DNA of 64,000 nucleotides from Mycocentrospora acerina (taxonomy: Eukaryota > Ascomycota > Dothideomycetes > Pleosporales): contig JAKUHH010000216.1 of NCBI GenBank assembly GCA_022701365.1, positions 558,001 through 622,000 of the forward strand. Direction: 5' to 3'. Positions 33,432 to 46,100 of the stretch are shown one piece after another (the stretch's first letter is position 1; each line of letters starts with the position of its first letter). The notes below the pieces were generated by a model. That model was not told the DNA's origin, did not search any database, and was given only the letters and a program-made list of their open reading frames with translations. The position numbers and the translations under genes are program-made.

Positions 33432-36400
33432 ATGAGCCAACTTCCGTGGGGCGCCCCGAAACACAGCCAGACGGGAGCCCCCAAGCTGCTTCATCGCTCA
33501 CCCTCTGCCTCTCTCTCTTCCAGCACAAACACAAACACACCGACAAACTCGGCTTCCAGCGCATCTCTGCAGAAAATCGTCATTGCCCAGATCTTCCTAC
33601 TACTCAGCCAGTTCGGAGCAAAGGACGAGAAAGAGAGAGCCAAGGATCGCGTCGAGCAGATCAGGAAGGTAACATTAACGCCTGCGTGCACCGCTGCCCT
33701 CTATCACGCCTGCTAACGCGTTGTCCAGCTGGTCGATTCCAACGGCATGGAGGTCTTCTCCAAGTATTTCCGGCGCGTGCTGCAGAACAATGCCGCCCAC
33801 GTCTTTGGTTCGGGTGGCCGTAACACAGACGCCAATGGCAGCTACCAGATTCTTGTGGGCGAGATGCAGAAGTTGCGCAAAGAGCCCGAGCAAGCAGACA
33901 AGATTGCAGAGTCGATAAGCTCGAGCGAGGGCGACCTGTTCCGCGACTTTGACTTGTCGACCTTTGTTTCGCACTTCCAGCTCGACCCTGTTGCTAAGAC
34001 GATGCTCGCGCTAGCATGCAGAAAGACAGATCTGCGATCAAAGGGTGAGTCTCCCAGCTGTCACTTCCACCTGCGCGTGCACTGACTAGCGTAGCCGACA
34101 CAATCCTCGCCACAGTAGGCGACGACCTGTTGATGGCCATTGCACAGCCCAGCCAGCCCGATGACATGAGCCCCGATTACCTTGCCGCCCTCATCGACCG
34201 CCTGCTACAGGACCCACCTCAGGGCTGGGATGAGGACAAGAAGATGAGCCTTGCATATGCTGTACAAGTACGGTGCCAGAACCTCCACATACCCATACCC
34301 GGTGTTGTCGAATCGAAGCTACTGCTTGTCGAACTCACGGACGGCTCACGAAACCCTTTGGTGAAGCTAGTGCAGCGTGCGGGACCACAGGGTACTGCTA
34401 CGGTAGAGGCATGCAAAGAAATGCTCGCTTCGGCTGAAACGCGTGACATCAGTTACCAGCAGGTGGCCACCGTCTTGCTGTACCTGGCGCTTTCCTCGGG
34501 ACACAACGCCAAAAACTTTGTTGCAGCACTACGAGAACATCGCGCTGGACAGCGGTTGGACTGGCAAGACGTTGTACAAGCGTTCGACCGGGATAGCCTG
34601 CGCATTGAAAAACACCAGTTTCTCACTCTTTACGAAGCGCTGCTCCCAATCGCACAGGACACAGAAACATTTGACATCCAAGCTTTGTGGGGGGGGACCT
34701 GGCAGCACGATCTGACACACCTCTACTTCTTGGTGTGCTACTTGTCGTGCACACCCCAGGAGCTCGACGTCTCCCAGATTCCACGACTGCGCGCGTCGTA
34801 CTCGATGAAGACTTTCGAAAATGCTTCCGATGACATCAAAGCGTTTGCCGAGCAGGCGGTCAAGCATCCATTCGTGTCCCTCGACGCCACCGGCGCCTTG
34901 TTCAGTATGATATTCCGAACCTCGGAGACCTACCATACTGCACAGTTGATGGGTATTCCAGATTTAGTCATCAACCCTCACACTGCCGAGTTCCTTGTCG
35001 CTGCGGCCGCTGTTCCAAAGCCGTGGGGTGCATTACAAGAACAGGCACTTAAGCAGCTTTTTGATCCCTACTTCCACAAAAAGCTGCCCATCTACAACTT
35101 TGTTCTCTACGGCCTATGGCAGCAGGATCTTCAATGGCTTATTGACAGGTTTGTCGATGCCTACAATGCCGACCCGATGTCGCTCACGCTTATTCTTGAA
35201 CACGCCGAAGCCAATGGCTGGTTGGACACCCTGATTCGCAGTAACACTGACATCAGCCTGGATCTTGCCGCACAGGCGCACGCGCGCGGGAAGTTTGAGA
35301 TTGAACCCTGGCTACAACAGACGTTCGAACAAGCCGGGCCACTTTTCCGCCGGATCTTGACCAACTTCCTCAGCGCAAGAGCTTCGGACGAGGTGCAGCG
35401 CGCACGAGACGACCATCACCCTCTCAGTCTACCTTTGGCTGTTAAGACTGTCTATCCGCTTCTCTGGTTCCTCGCGGAGTGTGGTCTTCCAGAACAAGAA
35501 CTTCTACCCTTGCAACGTAACTGCATCCAGGCATATCCTCGTCTGATCAACTACGGTGAAGGCGTAGACGACGTCATCGATGCTAATGGTAACGGTCCCA
35601 ATGGAAATGCTCTTCCAGAGGATGCCGACAAAAAGATGCAAGAGCATTTCAAGAACATGTACAGCGGCGAGAGTGATGTGCGCGACATCATCTCCGTACT
35701 TAAGAAGTATAAAGAGTCGCGTGACTCTACTGAGCAGGATCTCTTTGCCTGTATGATCCACGGACTCTTCGACGAATACAACTGCTTCGGCGAGTACCCT
35801 CTGGAGGCATTGGCAACCACTGCTGTACTTTTTGGCGGAATCATCAATTTCAACCTTCTCTCCCGTATAGCATTGCAGGTCGGACTAGCAATGGTGCTGG
35901 AGGCTGTCCAAGAGTATAGACCAGACGATTCCATGTACAAGTTTGGACTTCAGGCGCTGGTTAACTTTTCGACACGACTATCTGAATGGCCCAACTATTG
36001 TGATCAACTTCTGATTGTGCCAGGTCTCCAAGGCACTGAGATATTTGCAAAGGCAGAAGAAGTCGTAGGACAGCAGGTCGGTGAGGTTGGTGGAGAAGCA
36101 CAGAACGGTAATGGTCTTACCAACGGCAACCACATTGAGGATACTCTTCAACCAGAATCAGCCATACCAAAGTTTTCTTGTCTATTCGTCGATCCTCCTT
36201 TTCAGTCAGATATTTACGAGGAGCCAGACGAAGAGGTTCAGGATAAAGTGCTATTCGTACTGAACAACGTATCCGAGCGTAATCTGCGCGACAAGATCAA
36301 CGACCTGACCGAAGCGGTGGAAGCCAGGCACCACCAGTGGTTCGCCAACTACCTGGTGGAAGAGCGTGCCAAAATGCAGCCCAACTTCCAACAACTTTAT

Positions 36401-39400
36401 CTCGATATGTTGGATCTTTTCAACAACAGAACGCTGTGGGCGGAAGTCCTCCGTGAAACCTATGTTAGCGTTGTTCGTATGCTTAACAATGATTCTGCTC
36501 TAGGTTCAACTGAACGGGGTCATTTGAAGAACTTGGGCTCTTGGCTTGGCTCTCTAACCATCGCCAGGGATCAGCCTATTAAGTTCAGAAACATATCTTT
36601 CAAGGACCTCTTGACTGAAGGCTATGACACCGATCGCCTTCTCTTAGTAATCCCATTCACCTGCAAAGTCTTAGTCCAGGCTGCTAAATCCACGGTCTTC
36701 AGACCTCCCAACCCGTGGTTGATGGAGATCATCGGCGTGCTCATGGAGCTCTATCACTTCGCAGACTTGAAGCTAAATCAGAAGTTCGAGATCGAAGTTC
36801 TTTGCAAGGGACTGGATATTGACCACAAGGACATTGAACCGACGAACAGTATTCGAGCGCGACCACAAGTTGATGAAGAATTCCTGGGGCCAATGGTGAC
36901 GGATGGAATGGATGCGTTCGGCGACCTCTCGATCATGAGCCTGAATCGTGCTCGAGGCACTAGCGAGCGCTTCTCGTCTGCAGCAATCACCGCTGCTCTG
37001 CCCGATTTCACCAACCAACTACAGTATCCACCTTCCGGAAACAGTGTTGTGCCCCCTGCGACGCTGAAGAAAATCTTTCTTACTGCTGTCAACCAGGCAA
37101 TTCAAGAGATTATTGCTCCAGTAGTAGAGCGATCAGTAACGATCGCAGCCATCTCGACATCTCAACTCATCAGCAAAGACTTCGCTATGGAGCCAGATGA
37201 GGAGAAGCTCCGCAATGCAGCCCACACGGTTGTCAAAGCCCTCTCGGGTGCACTAGCACTTGTAACATGTAAGGAGCCCCTGCGCATGAGCATTCAGAAC
37301 AACATTCGTGTGATGGCGCGAGACCTACCTGAGCAAGCGCTACCTGAAGGCCATGTTTTGATGTTTGTCAACGATAACCTCGATCTTGTTTGCAACACTG
37401 TAGAGCAAGCCGCTGAAATGTCCTCACTCGCTGAGATCGATATGCAAGTGGAGGAAGCTGTTCGTCTACGCCGAATTTTCCGCAACACCCGTCCAAATGA
37501 GCCATTCAAAGATGCGAACATCAGCCCCTGGGCATTCTATATTCCAGAGCCCTACAAACAGACGACCGGAGGGCTAAACAGGGAACAACTGGCGATCTAC
37601 GAGGATTTTGGTAGACAGTCGCGAGGCGCCCCTCACATCAATAGCACTTCGCAAGATGGTGGACGACAACTCCCGGATGTACTCCAAGATCAATTTGCAG
37701 CAGTCCCTAATCTGCCCACTCCTGGCGCCACCCCAGCGGAACCTCGTCAGCCAGCACAGCAGCCTAGACTCCAGAGTCTTCAGGCACCACACGTACCTGC
37801 TGTGCAACAGCAACAGAATGGTTACATGGATACTCTCGGCCCAGAACGAGGTCAACGTGGTGTTGAGGATCTACTAGTTGAGCTCACACGCGTCATGAAA
37901 GAGGCTACCGAAGAACGCATCAGTGAGCTTTTGCCGGGTAGTAGCACCATTCATCAAGTCTTCGACCAGTTGACACAGCAAATTGAGTTTGCCGGCCCCG
38001 GCAAGGATACATTGGCATTCCGCATTGCTGGGCAGGTCACCAACCATCTTTTCAACGACTCGCTGTCCCGTCTGGAAATTGAGGTTTTGGCGCATCTTTT
38101 GAGCAATTTGTGCCAGATATCTGTGCAAACTTCTCGGCAGGTTTTGATGTGGCTTGCAACACTCCACGATGATGACCGTATCTTTAAATCCACCGTCATG
38201 GTCGCTTTGATGGATGTTGGTTTGATGGACATGCATCGCTTAAACAGCACAATCGCCAAGGCTATCTCTGAGCGCCGTGTTGCTGCAGTGGAAATGCTGT
38301 CTAACCTAATGGATGAGCTACTACTTGGTGAACATCCAAGCGCATTCCGTGCTGACTTCGCATCATCCATTGATGCCCTCACCATTTGGTTGGCAGAAGA
38401 CCCCACCTTGGAAGTTGGAAAGCGCATAGTCGCAGACCTGCAGGCCTCCCTCACTGACCTCTCCATGAGTCCACCTATGACTGGACACAAGGATCAGCTA
38501 GAGTACATCTTCGACGAGTGGGTACATCTTCAGATGACAGAGACGCCAAAGAAAACAATCGGCGCCTTCATTTACCAGCTTCACAAGCAGAACGTGATGG
38601 AAACCCAGGAATCATCGATCGAGTTTATCCGCTCCTGCGTCGATGCGTCCGTGGATGCATTTGAACGCGAGCACGCTCTTCCGTATGGCGCCGGAAACCT
38701 GGACGTGGCTACTGTGAAGATCGATGCGCTTGGCAAACTAGTTGTCGACCTTGTTGTTTACCAAGGGGAGCAGGACGGAGCCGTCAAAGAAAGCAAGGCA
38801 AGGTATTTGGACCAAATACTGGTTGTCGTTGTTCTTGTTCTTTGCAATCATCACAATGTTCGTGGGGATGCTTTCAACCAGAAGGTCTTCTTCCGACTGT
38901 TTTCTTCGATCCTGTTCCGGCTCAATGAAGCGGTTAAAGATAGCGCGTTGGCTGACCAAAAGTCTGATGTCTTTCTTGCTGTCGCCAGAGCTCTCTTGAT
39001 CTTGCAGCCCAGCCACTTCCCGCGGTTCACCTTCGCATGGCTGACTCTAGTTGCCCACCGAATCTTCATACCAGCACTACTGGAAGACAGCCAAAAGGAC
39101 GAATGTTGGGATATCTACGCTCGACTTATAGAGACGCTTCTCGTCTTCACTGGGCAGCTGATCAAGCCCACTGGAGAGACGCTCATGGCTCAGAACTTCT
39201 ATCGTGGCGTATTACGAGTCTTGCTCGTTATTCATCATGATTATCCGGAGTTTCTTGTTGAAAACCATTTCAGATTTTGCAACAGCATTCCCATGCATTG
39301 CACACAGCTTCGAAATTTGATTATAAGCGCGTATCCGTCTACTATTTTGGAGATGCCGGACCCTTTCACAGCAGGATTGAAGGTTGATCGTCTCGAAAAT

Positions 39401-40121
39401 AATCTTCAGGCACCAATCATTCGTACCGACATTGAACAGATCCTCATTGAGGCAAGCATTAAGGATACGATCGATGGTTTGCTCAAGACGTCCGAACTGA
39501 AGGATCAAGACGTACAGAAGATATGCAATGCGGTATATTACCCACAGCCGAGACCGGCTGGCTTCGAGCAGCTTCCCACCACTGCTGATCCAGCGTTGAT
39601 CCATGCGATCACACTCTACATCGGAATCGCAACTCTGGGCACGGAGGGAGCTACAGCACCTCTCTTTGATGCAGACAGCGCAGCTGCTAAGCTCATTGAG
39701 AAGTTAGTGAAAGAGTTCCAATATGAAGCTAAGTTCCACTTCATCAGCACCATTGCCGACCAACTCCGCTTCCCGAATACGCACACCCACTTCTTCAGCT
39801 ACGCACTTCTGCATCTATTTGGGCCTCCCAACGATGACCCACAGGCACTGGAAATTCAAGAGGTCATCACGAGGGTGCTTCTGGAACGTCTACTGGTACA
39901 CCGGCCCCACCCATGGGGACTCATCATCACTCTGCTAGAGATCCTGAAGAACCGCACCTACGGTTTCTGGGACTTGCCGTTCGTGAAGGCGGCGCCCGAA
40001 GTACGTTCTCTCCTCATGGATCGCTTGTCGGGCACGACTAACTTACCGCCTCTTGAAGGTTGAGCGTCTCCTCAATGCCCTCTTCACGCATGCGCAGCAG
40101 AGCCCCCGACCGTTGTCGTAA
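33432..40121 (+). CDS. NOT1: CCR4-NOT complex scaffold subunit Not1
   Basis: Not1 is the scaffold of the CCR4-NOT complex, which deadenylates mRNA and affects transcription and translation. Exons: 33432-33668, 33729-34044, 34095-40000 and 40059-40121; 2173 aa. The N-terminal part has the conserved block IVIAQIFLLLSQFGAKDE and continues as HEAT-like helices. The central MIF4G/CAF1-binding region lies at about 890-1150, followed by the DUF3819 (CNOT9-binding) region near 1170-1310, with VPPATLKKIFLTAVNQAIQE. The C-terminal NOT1 superfamily domain, which docks NOT2/NOT3-5, covers about 1700-2150 and ends FWDLPFVKAAPE|VERLLNALFTHAQQ. The last 63 bp exon encodes those final 20 residues and the stop. 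Reading through that intron would instead give a false C terminus ending at 40063. The first ~40 residues are Ser/Thr/Asn-rich and not conserved, so the exact start is less sure. Confidence 0.95.
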
Positions 40122-43100
40122 GAAGCTAGTGATCGGAATTAATCCCTCCTTGAGATCGAAAGCTAGACCGGTCGCCTTCCACATCTGTTTCGCCATACTC
40201 GTCAGCGAGCAAATGACGCGTCACATCATTCGCCCGCTTCAACAATATTTCCACCACACTTCTACGCGTTGCACCATCGTGCTTAGGGGTTTCCTCGGTT
40301 CGATCTTCGGGATTTATTGCATGGTCGAGTAGCTTGCTACAATTTCTTTCACACTCTTAACCTAATACCTATTCCAATTGTCCTTTGGTGGTTTCGGCGC
40401 CGACCGATATGGTTTTCACGATTTCTTCTGGGCTGGCTGGCAAATAAGGATAATGACAAACTGTACGCGGGCGGGGCACGCGGCAATGACAATGGGCTTG
40501 GCATCTTTGGTTCTCTTTCCTCGGCGATACAAAAAGCATGGAGTTCTTGCGGGCGTGTGGTCTATTTCTATCAATGAAGATGACTCTAAGGCTGAGGTTC
40601 TAGTCTTGTGATTCGTGTAGATTAGCATTTTTCGCGGCGATTTTCTGGGAGTGGGAACGGGCATAAGGAAGTTGGGAATGAGGCTAGTACTGTAGGATAT
40701 TACGTCGAATGGTTATCTTCTGCTTGCACGTTCTACTATTTTGCGCCTTCGTGCTTCTTTGGTTGTGATGTATGCCTATGGTCGATTCAGAGTGCCGGAA
40801 TGGTGAATCAATCGTGGTTGCGAACCGAGCGCAGTATTTCTGAGTTGAGATTCCCATGAGAGGTGAAAGTAGGTTGTCGAGCGTTTGAGTAGCGTTCGAA
40901 ATTCAGAAGTGTCACACATTTCCCTGGTGGGCATTTTCCGCCGGCAGAGCGGTCTCGCAAGATAAGTAGAGCGAGTATTAGAGTACCGTGAGCGATGAAA
41001 TTCGAAGACCCAGCAGTGTTAGAGGCAGCCCGTCATTTAGATGTGTACTGCTTCTTGAAGCCAGATGAAATACAACAAGCATCCATTCCAGGGGCCACGG
41101 TAAAAGAAACTAGCATGATATCAAAATGGGAATTCTTGTCGAACACACTCTCAACGCAAACCAACAACATACTTGCAAAGGAAGACAGCAAGAGGCGACG
41201 AATTCAGTAAATCATCATATCGTTGGAGTTGAGGATATCGCTGCCTACGGTTTATTGAAGATTCAAGGCTTTGAACAATTGGCATACATTTGACGGTCCA
41301 TAGCTCCAGAGGCCCGAGGACGCCAAGAGATCAGTTGCCTCTTGAATATTGTGGATTCATCTGCTTTCTTTTGCCGAAGATTGGTTCTTGTGACATCAGG
41401 GCATGCGGCCGTTGACGTCAGGTCAGCTATATGTCTATCGGTATTTCTTCCTATAAACAAGTCCAAGGGTTACAAAAATAAAAAGATGGATACGCTTAAG
41501 GCGATACCAAAGTTGCCACATCTCGTCTTCTTTCAGCATCATTTAGTCATCTCTCAGGGGTAGATCTCATGAATCAAACTTTATGTTGGCACTGAGTGGT
41601 ACCAAATGTTCGCGAAGCGAAAATCCGTACAAAGCCATCAAGTGATGAATATGTTGCATTTTTCCAGTGCTGTATGAAATTGGTCAACAATCATATCGAT
41701 ATCCGGGACTTTGTAATTAATGCACTGATACATATTTCAGAGCCTGACGAACAAGTAAAGTGGCAATCAGCAACATCCCCTGACGTTTGAGAATGGAGAA
41801 GCAGAACGTATGTATGACGAGATCTGCAAGACACCAGAATTTCCGACGTTCAACAGACCCTAATCCAGGAAAAACGAATACCGAACCACCTTCCGGACAT
41901 GTTCGGGAATCGCCAGTTGAACAAAGAAGAGGTCGATGAAATTGTTCTCTGGTTTGAAATCCTCCCACCACATTGTCTCTTTGACACGCATCTGTAGCAG
42001 CGACTATAGACACGAGATGTGCGATGTGGAAAAAATACGGATGAGATTGTTTTTGTTAGTGTACCGCCGAAAGATACCTCCTGGGTGATCGCTCGTAACA
42101 ACAAAACGCAGAGAACTTGCATTTCGAACCTTGCGCTTTGGGATGTGTAGGGCATCTGCGTACAACCTTCTTTTCAGAAACATCATTCACATGAAGAATT
42201 ATTACGAGCTCGTGCAGTAGGTGAGGCATAAGCTGGCAGCTCATCATGTACGAACACCTTCGTACTACTGCTAATCACCTAGGAGAAGCACTTTTTGTAC
42301 CCAGTCTGGAGATTCATCAACCTGAGAGGAAACACGAGAACTTTTTGTCTTGCCATATGATCTGCTATAAGTAAATACACATTCATGACGAAATAAGTAA
42401 CATTCGATTAAGGACACGATGTTGAGTGAATCACAGTAATTTCTATTGAACACGCGGTGGCCATGCGAAGAATTGTAGTACGAACGTGGCGTAATCTCTA
42501 CATTTGCGAGGTATACTTTTTCTTCAATGCTGTCGTAGTACTATGGCGTTGGTGATAAAAAATATCGAAATGACTAAGAGTATTATCAGCAAGAATGCGA
42601 GGTAGTCAGATACTGTTGACTGTACCTCGTAGTCATCAAACGAATGTACCGATTATTTTACACCGATATGCAATATGACAATCGCTTGCAGAACGATTTA
42701 CGCACTATGAATCACATGCCAGCTGAGGTTAGAATTCCAAACGCAACTCAGACATATCAATGTGGAGACGTAAACACCACTAGATGAATACCCGGTGTCT
42801 TCTCCGCCCGGCACAGGAATAGCATAATGTCTCAAGAGCTGACGACGCCGCGGATCTTATCACGGCGTTGCTATCCAACACAACCCTGTGGTATCAACCC
42901 CACAAAATCATCATCAAGTCGTCGAATCATTTACTCTACGCAATAAGAGTTTGATCTTCCCGGCAGTATTCTAAGTGCCAACCGTGCCACCAGCGTCTCG
43001 CTGAGCCTGCATTACATGGGTGTTCTCTCCCGATTGTCTTGTGTCGATCTGTGGTGGAGTTGGAAGGTGGTGTTTCGCATAGAGAATGTCACCGACGGCG

Positions 43101-46100
43101 GGTGGATTGTGTACTTCGCCGCACCCACGCAGGTGCCGCCAGCGGTTACGCATCTACGCGCGCGACTTGGCGAGACAAACATGCTCTGATGTTAAGCGCT
43201 TTTGGTGAACCAACATTGTAAAAAAAAACACGCAATTGAATCATTGTGGTCGGCCAAGTACGTGAGCTTTTCTTAGAACATACCTACCCCGCACACATGC
43301 ATATAAGACCAGAATAGGTAGCTGGAAATGCAAAGGCAGTCATGTCAACCTTACGAACAAGACATGTTAGGGAAGACGCACCATGAACGCTGTTGTTTCT
43401 GTCGTAAATCCCTCTGCTGACGTAGGGCATCCCGCTACTGCACCTTGTCAGCAACATCAACTTGTTTCAGATTCAGCTTGCACTGATGGGTCATGACGAA
43501 GAGGACTGCGGTTCGCATAAATTTCGTGGCTATGTTTACACAGCCGCGAATTATAGGTGCGATTTGGAGCGCAGGGAAGACCATGCAATGTTTGCTTACG
43601 GAGGAATGGCGAAGAGCTCTTTGTTGGCGATATCTGAACATCTGTACAATTAGGTGTGTTTTACTAGGCTAAGCTTGTTTGATCGTGTATGGTCATCCCG
43701 GTGGTTGGCATTGGGGCATCTATGTGCCGAAGCATGTCGAGAATGTGTAGTGAATCTATGGAATACATCACGTGATACACGATTGTAGCTGCATATTCTG
43801 TTCGAAAACTATATTCGCAGAGCATGTGTTTGGTAAAGAGATGTCTGTGGTGAGTTAATATGAGGACAAAGAAAATGATTGGTACTGGCGTTGTTGTTTT
43901 GTCGTACTTCGCTGATCTCTGCTGAGATGTGGCTCGCCACCGGAACTACTTTGTGTGCCTCAACAATATGTGAGAAATGTCTACTTCACAAGGGTTGTAA
44001 TATGCTATCATTTCATCGTCTGTTGCTCTCCAAATGTCCTTCTACAAACCGTCAAGGATAGTGCGCTGTTATCGACATTGCTAGTATAGCTCGACTATAC
44101 GTCTGTTCACGAGGAGCATCACGGGATATCAATAGCTTTGTTCTTTCACTGGTGTTTTACCTTCCGAGAAGATCTTCAAGAACAAGATGGGTCCGCCCCT
44201 GATAGTATGTAATTTATCCGAGAAATAACATGTTCAAACAGCAAAATATTTTCGACGGTAGTGAACACGTTTCGATGCTTTTTCGACATCAAAGTAAACT
44301 ACAAAGAACGGATGTTACCTGCTGTCGCCCTGCATAAACACGACCGGAAGTTGATCCGTTCACTTGCCAATTTCACACTGCCGATACGACTCTCAAGCAG
44401 GCCAAGCACCTTACCGCGTGCAAAAAACTCAGAATTTACGATTGTAAACTGTAACTAGGCAAATGAAGATCGGATGGACGAAAAGGAATGGGCCCCGAAC
44501 CATGATTCGGAGAAGGTCCGACGGCATAACATAGTTCGTACTAGAGGGATAGCAGCAATCCGGTGTGAGCGATAGCCTTTGATCTACTGCACGCGCCGCC
44601 CCAACGAACAATTCCCACCAAATCTTATGACGACGCACCAAATTTTGTAGATATTGTGAGCCAGCGGGTTGGGAAGTGAAAGGCGGGATGATGAAACCAG
44701 TGCTAATATCGAAAGGTACCATGGTGCACAGCGGATAGATGCGAGCCGTTGGGATTGTGAAGCAGCTCGACGAAGTTTCCATTCCGTCGTCACTAACATG
44801 TGGGTCCAACCTCATTTTTTCAACAGTGCTTTGTGAGTCGGGTGCATGCATATGTTAGGGCAATGCGGAGAAGTAGACCAAGACCGTTCCCATGGGGTCA
44901 AGCTTCGACTGTTGTTTCAAAAATTTGCCAAAGGCTATCTCGAGTTCGATATCTCTTCAATAATGAGCGCTTGCAGTGTATGTGATACTCTATTTAGGCC
45001 GAATTAATCAATAGTAAAGATATTATATTGAATCAATGAGAAATGTCTCGGACAAAATTGTACACTATGAAAAAGAAATGTTGACCGAGCGGTGTACATA
45101 GTAACTAGAACATTTGAGGCATCGTCTGTTGTAAGATATCCTGTGGATCGCGTACGATTGGTTTGCCGTCGGCTCCTTTACCCACGTATGTTCAAGCATT
45201 TACCACATCAGCCACCTGCTCGAGATTCATGTTCGCTACAATCGAAAGATATTGCAGATTTGTACAGGATGCCTGCAGGTATGTATTTGTGTCCGGTACA
45301 CTTGGGGCCCGGGGTTCCATGCTCTTGACAACGGTGTGTGCGAATAGAACGAGTGCAGAGCGTTTCCAAAAGCTAGTCCTTCCATAGCAACCGCAAATTG
45401 CTATTCACGGTATATCCATACATAACGGTCATGTTCTGAAGGTAACAGACTGTGGAGGGTGGCGTTCATGTCAGAGTTACTGTCATCCAGTAGAATGTTT
45501 GCGTCTACGTTTAGCAAGACCAGTGGGAGTGTCCGCGGTTGCTAGGAACTGTTGGCGGCTAGGGAGTTGAGATGCAGGTAAAGGACGATGGTGATTGGCC
45601 AACGGTATAAATTATGCATCTGGTTGGGGAAACGTTACAGGCGAAGGCAAGGCACAGCAGTTCAATAACGCAATACTGACGAGGCTGGTCCACAGTAGTT
45701 TGCCAAGAATTCGTTGCCTCAGTTGGTCCAAAGGGCCTGGAAGTTCTCGACCGGAATGTTGTGGTTTGCATGCAGTAAGGAAACGGGTTGCACCTAAGAC
45801 GCCACGCTGCAAACTCTGATAGTCATCCGGGAGTCGCAATCTATGCAACTCCTTTGAGTGGACCGACGTCTCTCACTCCCTCCCAGCTTGCAGATGATGG
45901 AAGGTGTGAGCAGAGTTTGAGATGGCTGAGTTGACATGACGGTGGCGGGGCGATATTTTGGAGGGGCGTATCGATAATACTGTCGTCTGGCAACCCATCA
46001 AACGCACTAACCGCTTAGCGAACATAGCAATGGGCGGTGAACATGACGGAGGTCAAGTCCTGACGAAGAGCGCTCGTTGCCCGAACTCCGTCAACAGTGA

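Noticed and set aside
40001..40063. NOT1 reading frame continuing to a stop at 40063
   Set aside because: The stretch from 40001 is an intron (GTACGT...GAAG); splicing to 40059 gives the conserved C terminus VERLLNALFTHAQQ.
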